Assembly (NCBI GenBank): GCA_030431525.1 | Contig: JAUIJC010000042.1 | Coordinates: 1 to 34,853 of the forward strand | Source of the DNA: Bacteroidia bacterium | GTDB lineage: Bacteria; Bacteroidota; Bacteroidia; Cytophagales; JAAEPT01 | Direction of reading: 5' to 3' | Length of the DNA stretch: 34,853 nucleotides | Shown here: positions 31,807 to 34,853 of the stretch, one piece after another | Numbering within the stretch: position 1 is the first letter of the stretch | How the letters are laid out: each line of letters begins with the position of its first letter | Notes under the pieces: model-generated | What the model saw: the letters and a program-made list of their open reading frames with translations, nothing else | The model's database searches: none | Told to the model about the DNA's origin: nothing | Translations under genes and position numbers: made by a program

Positions 31807-31890
31807 GGTCATAGGACTAAAGTCCTATGCTAAATAGAACCGCCCTTACAGGGCTCTAACTTGATAGAGCTTTGTAAGGGCGGTTTTCTT
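31807..31890. repeat. Compound palindromic repeat, copy 4 (third module missing)
   Basis: ATAGGACT-aa-AGTCCTAT (31811-31828) is followed by the GCCCTTACAGGGC-type arm pair (31838-31857 with 31865-31885, AGAGCTTTGTAAGGGCGG). The GATGGGT hairpin of the other copies is absent. It lies 25 bp after the S41 protease stop. Confidence 0.85.
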
Positions 31891-31928
31891 TTCTTCATAC
31901 GATGATTTGTCCCATTAACCTGAGACAA

Positions 31929-31973
31929 ACAAAAAAGGCACGGAGTCTACCCTTTTATAGGTTCCGTGCCTTT
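31929..31973 (-). terminator. Terminator of the small-peptide transcript
   Basis: AAAGGCACGGA (31934-31944) pairs with TCCGTGCCTTT (31963-31973). The A run on the left gives a T run for leftward transcription. It lies about 80 bp after the 37-residue reading frame at 32055. The stretch 31784-32433 contains only repeat copy 4, this terminator, the small gene, the hairpin at 32211 and a promoter. Confidence 0.75.
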
Positions 31974-32054
31974 CCGTATTCCTCCCACCTTAGCAGTGAG
32001 GAACATTCATCAAAAAATGGTTTTAATCATGAAAAATCAATGAACGAATGTAGT

Positions 32055-32168
32055 TTACAACATTCCTCCCGATTCCATCATGATACAGAAGGCTAAGCCA
32101 ACAAGAGCAAAACCAATTTTGACGAAGCGCGTTGAAACTGTGATTTTTTGAATCGATTCCTTTTTCAT
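32055..32168 (-). CDS. Candidate 37-residue membrane peptide
   Basis: An ATG at 32168 opens a 37-codon frame ending TAA at 32055. The product starts MKKESIQKITVSTRFVKIG, continues as one hydrophobic helix (FALVGLAFCIMM) and ends ESGGML. A basic amphipathic N-terminus plus one short membrane helix is a common form of small regulatory or stress membrane peptide. No family recognised. Support for a real gene is contextual: a promoter-like pair at 32376-32406, a -7-like word at 32176-32183 and a terminator at 31973-31929, all on the same strand. It is too short for composition tests, so confidence is moderate. Confidence 0.5.
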   Translation of the reverse strand: MKKESIQKITVSTRFVKIGFALVGLAFCIMMESGGML

Positions 32169-32210
32169 CGGTCTTCAAAGTTAAAGTGAAACATAAAACA
32201 ACACATATAT

Positions 32211-32240
32211 GGTTTCCCTGACGGTCCCCATCGGGAAACC
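32211..32240 (-). repeat. Hairpin in leader of the small peptide gene
   Basis: GGTTTCCC and GGGAAACC are the outer arms; on the - strand GATGG and CCGTC extend the stem (one G-U pair, one bulge), with a GGA loop. It lies 43 bp before the start codon, so it could be a leader structure or simply another palindromic repeat. Confidence 0.55.
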
Positions 32241-32375
32241 TTGACTGAATGCCCTGCGAATTTGATGCCGAGCGTACAGGTATTTACGATGGAGCTGCCC
32301 CTAAAGGATTCATTTTTTCAAAAAGCGAGCAAAGCAATTGCCCAAAAAGTGACTTTCCTCCCAGAGGCTATTTTT

Positions 32376-32406
32376 CAAAGGTAACCAAAAAATCTAAAAC
32401 ATCAAT
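32376..32406 (-). promoter_or_regulatory. Candidate promoter upstream of small peptide leader
   Basis: On the - strand TACCTTTG (32383-32376) is a perfect -7 word and ATTG (32406-32403) is 19 bp upstream, one mismatch from the TTTG -33 element. It would give an RNA with a leader of about 200 nt, containing CCTC-tgg-GAGG and GGGCAA-TTGCTC hairpins, before the 37-codon frame. An alternative -7 word TAACTTTG is at 32183-32176. Confidence 0.5.
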
Positions 32407-32433
32407 AGAATTGTACAATTTTATCTCTGAGTA

Positions 32434-33009
32434 TCAGTCGAATTCATAAAATTCGTCAGGAGTAACGCAGCCATCAAGGCGAGCATCAAACTCATTGACA
32501 TCACTAATTTTTGGGATCGGTCCATGCAGGCTAACCCCTATTTTTTTCACGTCCTGACGGCATTTGGCAAAAAACCGATCATAGAAACCCTTTCCATAAC
32601 CAACGCGGTAACCCTGCTCATCGAAAGCCAACAATGGAGTGAAGACCAAATCAATCTCATGGTTATCCACCACCACTGGATTCTTGGGCTCAGGAATCCC
32701 CCATTGGCTCACCTCCAGCTCGGTTTCTCTTTCCAAGAGACAGGTCACCATCTCATTGGTCTGAAACTCGCTTTTGGGTACTACCAACTTGATTTCAGGA
32801 AAACGCAAGCGTAGGGCATCCACCAACAAGTACATATCCACTTCATTATGATGAGCTATGGGCAAAAACAAATGCACGCATTTTATCCCTTCAAAGCTGA
32901 CATTCTCCCACAGATTTCCCATCAGACGCTCAGTAAGCGCATCCAATTCCATTTGTGGCATTTCCCTGCGATGGGACAAGTAGCTTTTACGTAGTTCTTT
33001 CTTGGTCAT
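32434..33009 (-). CDS. 5-formyltetrahydrofolate cyclo-ligase
   Basis: A 191-residue enzyme that converts 5-formyl-THF to 5,10-methenyl-THF with ATP, returning folate to one-carbon metabolism. Family landmarks: the N-terminal KKELRKSYLSHRREM basic motif that binds ATP phosphates, FLPIAHHNEVDMYLLV, PLLAFDEQGYRVGYGKGFYDRFF (the diagnostic GYGKGFYDR), and the C-terminal region FDARLDGCVTPDEF. It is complete. It begins 24 bp after bshC in the same direction, so both are likely on one transcript, although their pathways are not directly linked. Confidence 0.95.
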   Translation of the reverse strand: MTKKELRKSYLSHRREMPQMELDALTERLMGNLWENVSFEGIKCVHLFLPIAHHNEVDMYLLVDALRLRFPEIKLVVPKSEFQTNEMVTCLLERETELEVSQWGIPEPKNPVVVDNHEIDLVFTPLLAFDEQGYRVGYGKGFYDRFFAKCRQDVKKIGVSLHGPIPKISDVNEFDARLDGCVTPDEFYEFD

Positions 33010-33033
33010 GGCAACACACTAATTCTTTGACAA

Positions 33034-34575
33034 TTATTTCAACACAACCATCTTGAAATCCAACGGATCAAACGCCTCAAAAAGGGTATCAATGAAGCCC
33101 TCGTCATTCAAATAAAAATTGAGGAAGTTATCCACTCGCTCCTGAAGCCCGCCATTTGGGAAGAGGCGACTCTTCAGATTTAGCAACTGCCCTACTTCTG
33201 TTTCCTGTTTCTTTTCCTCGGCCTTTTTCAATCGGCGCTCGATGTTTTTGAGCTGAGCAAAAGCCTTTTTCTGCTCACCTTTCAGGTAGCCCTCCATGGA
33301 GCCATCCACCAATTTCACTTTTTCCAGAATCGCTTCGAATACCTCTTCCAAGGCTTTATTTTCATCATCCAAGCCCAAGTCATACTCGGAGTGTTTATCA
33401 ACAAACTGCTTTTTCAACATTTCCTCATCCAAAAACAGGTCCTCAACGGAAAGCTCAAGCTTGTCCATTTTTTTTGCCTGAGGCTTTGGAATCACAAGGG
33501 CAAAATTCCGTGGAACCAAGGCAGGAAAATCGACCTTGAAGTGGTCAAAAACATCCTTGAGTTGTAACCAATAAACGATTTCGGCTGGCCCTCCAACGTA
33601 AGCCAGATTCGGGAGAATCTTCTGTTGATAGACAGGACGCAACACCACATTCGGGCTGAAAGCTTCTGGAGAGGCTTCCAGTTTGGTTAACAACTGCTCT
33701 TTGGAAAATGATGGTCCATTATTTAGCACACCAAAGGTTTCACCTTCTCGAACAATTCGTCCGCGCAGACCGTCTTCCATGTAAAAGAGGTTGATTGGAC
33801 GTGGATGAATCTGTGGTTTATAGCCCAGCTTTTCCAGCTTTGAAGAAGCATCAAGCACCAATTTCTCCGAAGAACCCGACATCATTTCCTCTTCCATAAT
33901 GGAAGCGAAATTCGCCTTCAATGCCCTATCATCAGCATCCAGAATCACCAAACCATGGTCTCCAAAAAGTGTATTGACAAAACATCGAGTAGCCTCCGCC
34001 AATGTTCTCCCTCTTAAATAGGCATCTTCAAAGAGCTTGATTTCTTCGGGTAAACGCTCAAAGATTTCCTCGAAATTCTCGGTAAAAAATCGGCCTACAG
34101 CCCCAGTCTGCAAGGTGTTCCACTCGTACTTTTTGTTGAACAATCGGAAATGATTGATCTCCTCGTAATCATGATCTTCGGAGGCCATCCAATACACAGG
34201 GACAATCTTTTTTCCTGTACTGGCCTCCAGTTCCTTGGCCAATTTGATGACCGTAACCAGCTTGTAAATGAAAAACAGGGGCCCGCCAAAGATGTTGAGC
34301 TGGTGCCCCGTAGTTACTGTAAAAGTGTTTTCAGAACGTAGTGCTTCAAGATTATCCTTGACCGCATCATACATGCCCACGCCCAAATACTGCTCTTCCA
34401 AGGTGTTCACCAAGGTTTCCCTATCCACCGAAGAATAGTTTTCCATTACTTTGGCCATGCCCTCCAAAGTCGGTCGCTCCCCATAAAAGGGACGCAAATC
34501 AGAGGCATTGTTCACATAATCGAGGAAGGCGGTGGAAAACGCATTGGTTTTCTCAAGAGGCAGTGACGCTTTCAT
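33034..34575 (-). CDS. bshC: Bacillithiol biosynthesis cysteine-adding enzyme
   Basis: A 513-residue BshC. It adds cysteine to glucosaminyl-malate in the final step of bacillithiol synthesis, giving the low-molecular-weight thiol used instead of glutathione. Recognised by FTVTTGHQLNIFGGPLFFIYK near residues 90-110, VPVYWMASEDHDYEEI, NVVLRPVYQQKILPNLAYVGGPAEIVYWLQL and the C-terminal coiled-coil with KKAFAQLKNIERRLKKAEEKK. Length fits the family. bshA and bshB are not in the window. It heads a two-gene leftward unit with the cyclo-ligase; the ATG at 34575 is preceded by a repeat-rich region. Confidence 0.95.
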   Translation of the reverse strand: MKASLPLEKTNAFSTAFLDYVNNASDLRPFYGERPTLEGMAKVMENYSSVDRETLVNTLEEQYLGVGMYDAVKDNLEALRSENTFTVTTGHQLNIFGGPLFFIYKLVTVIKLAKELEASTGKKIVPVYWMASEDHDYEEINHFRLFNKKYEWNTLQTGAVGRFFTENFEEIFERLPEEIKLFEDAYLRGRTLAEATRCFVNTLFGDHGLVILDADDRALKANFASIMEEEMMSGSSEKLVLDASSKLEKLGYKPQIHPRPINLFYMEDGLRGRIVREGETFGVLNNGPSFSKEQLLTKLEASPEAFSPNVVLRPVYQQKILPNLAYVGGPAEIVYWLQLKDVFDHFKVDFPALVPRNFALVIPKPQAKKMDKLELSVEDLFLDEEMLKKQFVDKHSEYDLGLDDENKALEEVFEAILEKVKLVDGSMEGYLKGEQKKAFAQLKNIERRLKKAEEKKQETEVGQLLNLKSRLFPNGGLQERVDNFLNFYLNDEGFIDTLFEAFDPLDFKMVVLK

Positions 34576-34648
34576 GGCGAGGTAGATTTCTATGAAAGTG
34601 AGGGATTTTAAGAGTAAGCAAAAGAAAAACTGGTTGTGTTCTGTGCTC

Positions 34649-34766
34649 CCGTAGCGACGCTTTGAAAGCGTCGAAACTAATTTGCCAAAGGCAAATTACA
34701 ATTACAGAGCCTCTTAAGATGATATCTCAAGCCGACTCCGTCGTCTTGGTTTCGACGCTTTCAAAG
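34649..34766. repeat. Palindrome cluster upstream of bshC
   Basis: CGACGCTTT-g-AAAGCGTCG (34655-34673, preceded by CCGTAG) is followed by AATTTGCC-aaa-GGCAAATT (34679-34697). The 18-bp segment 34660-34677 returns perfectly inverted at 34749-34766. The rest of 34576-34853 contains no gene I can see. Confidence 0.8.
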
Positions 34767-34853
34767 TAGTCCTGTTCAAAACTTCACTAAAGTTACTATG
34801 AACGTTTAGGCTCTAACTAATAATTAACTTGACCTTATGGTTTTTCATCTGAG

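Noticed and set aside
32249-32449. 66-codon + strand frame in the 31.8-32.4 kb gap
   Set aside because: It overlaps the opposite-strand promoter, hairpins and the end of the cyclo-ligase gene, and its composition is not protein-like.

Overview
This window looks like a chromosomal segment of a free-living Bacteroidota, probably of the Cytophagales/Saprospirales kind. The reasons are the -7 promoter words of the TAnnTTTG type, A-rich rather than Shine-Dalgarno leaders, a Lacal_2735-family small protein, a bacillithiol synthesis gene (bshC), and many short palindromic intergenic repeats of a type I associate with this phylum. I see no rRNA, tRNA, CRISPR array, transposase, phage gene or replication origin. 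The phylum call is inference; genus cannot be named from the sequence alone.

Layout. 1-4 kb: a PhnP-like metallo-beta-lactamase-fold hydrolase, a stand-alone response regulator, a small outer-membrane barrel, an orphan gene, and an SRPBCC protein followed closely by a 53-residue Lacal_2735 protein. 4.1-7.4 kb: a very large hybrid histidine kinase (PAS-GAF-PAS-PAS-HisKA-HATPase-REC-HPt). 7.5-9.7 kb: a HEAT-repeat protein bracketed by palindromic repeats, then a glycosyltransferase carrying a heptanucleotide tandem repeat inside its reading frame. 9.8-13.2 kb: the conserved triad of circularly permuted ATP-grasp, alpha-E and transglutaminase-like proteins. 13.2-17.9 kb: an orphan gene between two direct copies of a compound palindromic repeat, a divergent GH13 alpha-glucan enzyme, a ROK sugar kinase and glyceraldehyde-3-phosphate dehydrogenase (gap). 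18-24.6 kb: a TrmH-type methyltransferase, murF, a bestrophin-like channel, an omega-amidase-type nitrilase, a cation-diffusion-facilitator transporter, a second TrmH-type methyltransferase and a TPR membrane protein. 25-30 kb: a STAS-like protein, then a leftward cluster of one PspA-like coiled-coil protein and five TerD-family proteins. 30-34.6 kb: an S41 C-terminal processing protease, a candidate small transcription unit with a 37-residue membrane peptide, 5-formyl-THF cyclo-ligase and bshC.

How the genes may work together: the PspA-like and TerD proteins look like one envelope/calcium-linked stress operon; the ATP-grasp/alpha-E/transglutaminase genes form a predicted peptide-synthesis unit; GH13, ROK kinase and gap are all carbohydrate enzymes but are not one transcript. 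The most unusual material is non-coding. There are two families of palindromes: a compound three-hairpin element in four copies, and a set of palindromes whose cores differ but which begin with a similar short prefix (NTAGNG). Copies of each family bracket an orphan gene. The other item worth attention is the tail of the PspA-like protein, which repeats a short Lys/Arg-hydrophobic-x-x-Phe-Phe motif four times.
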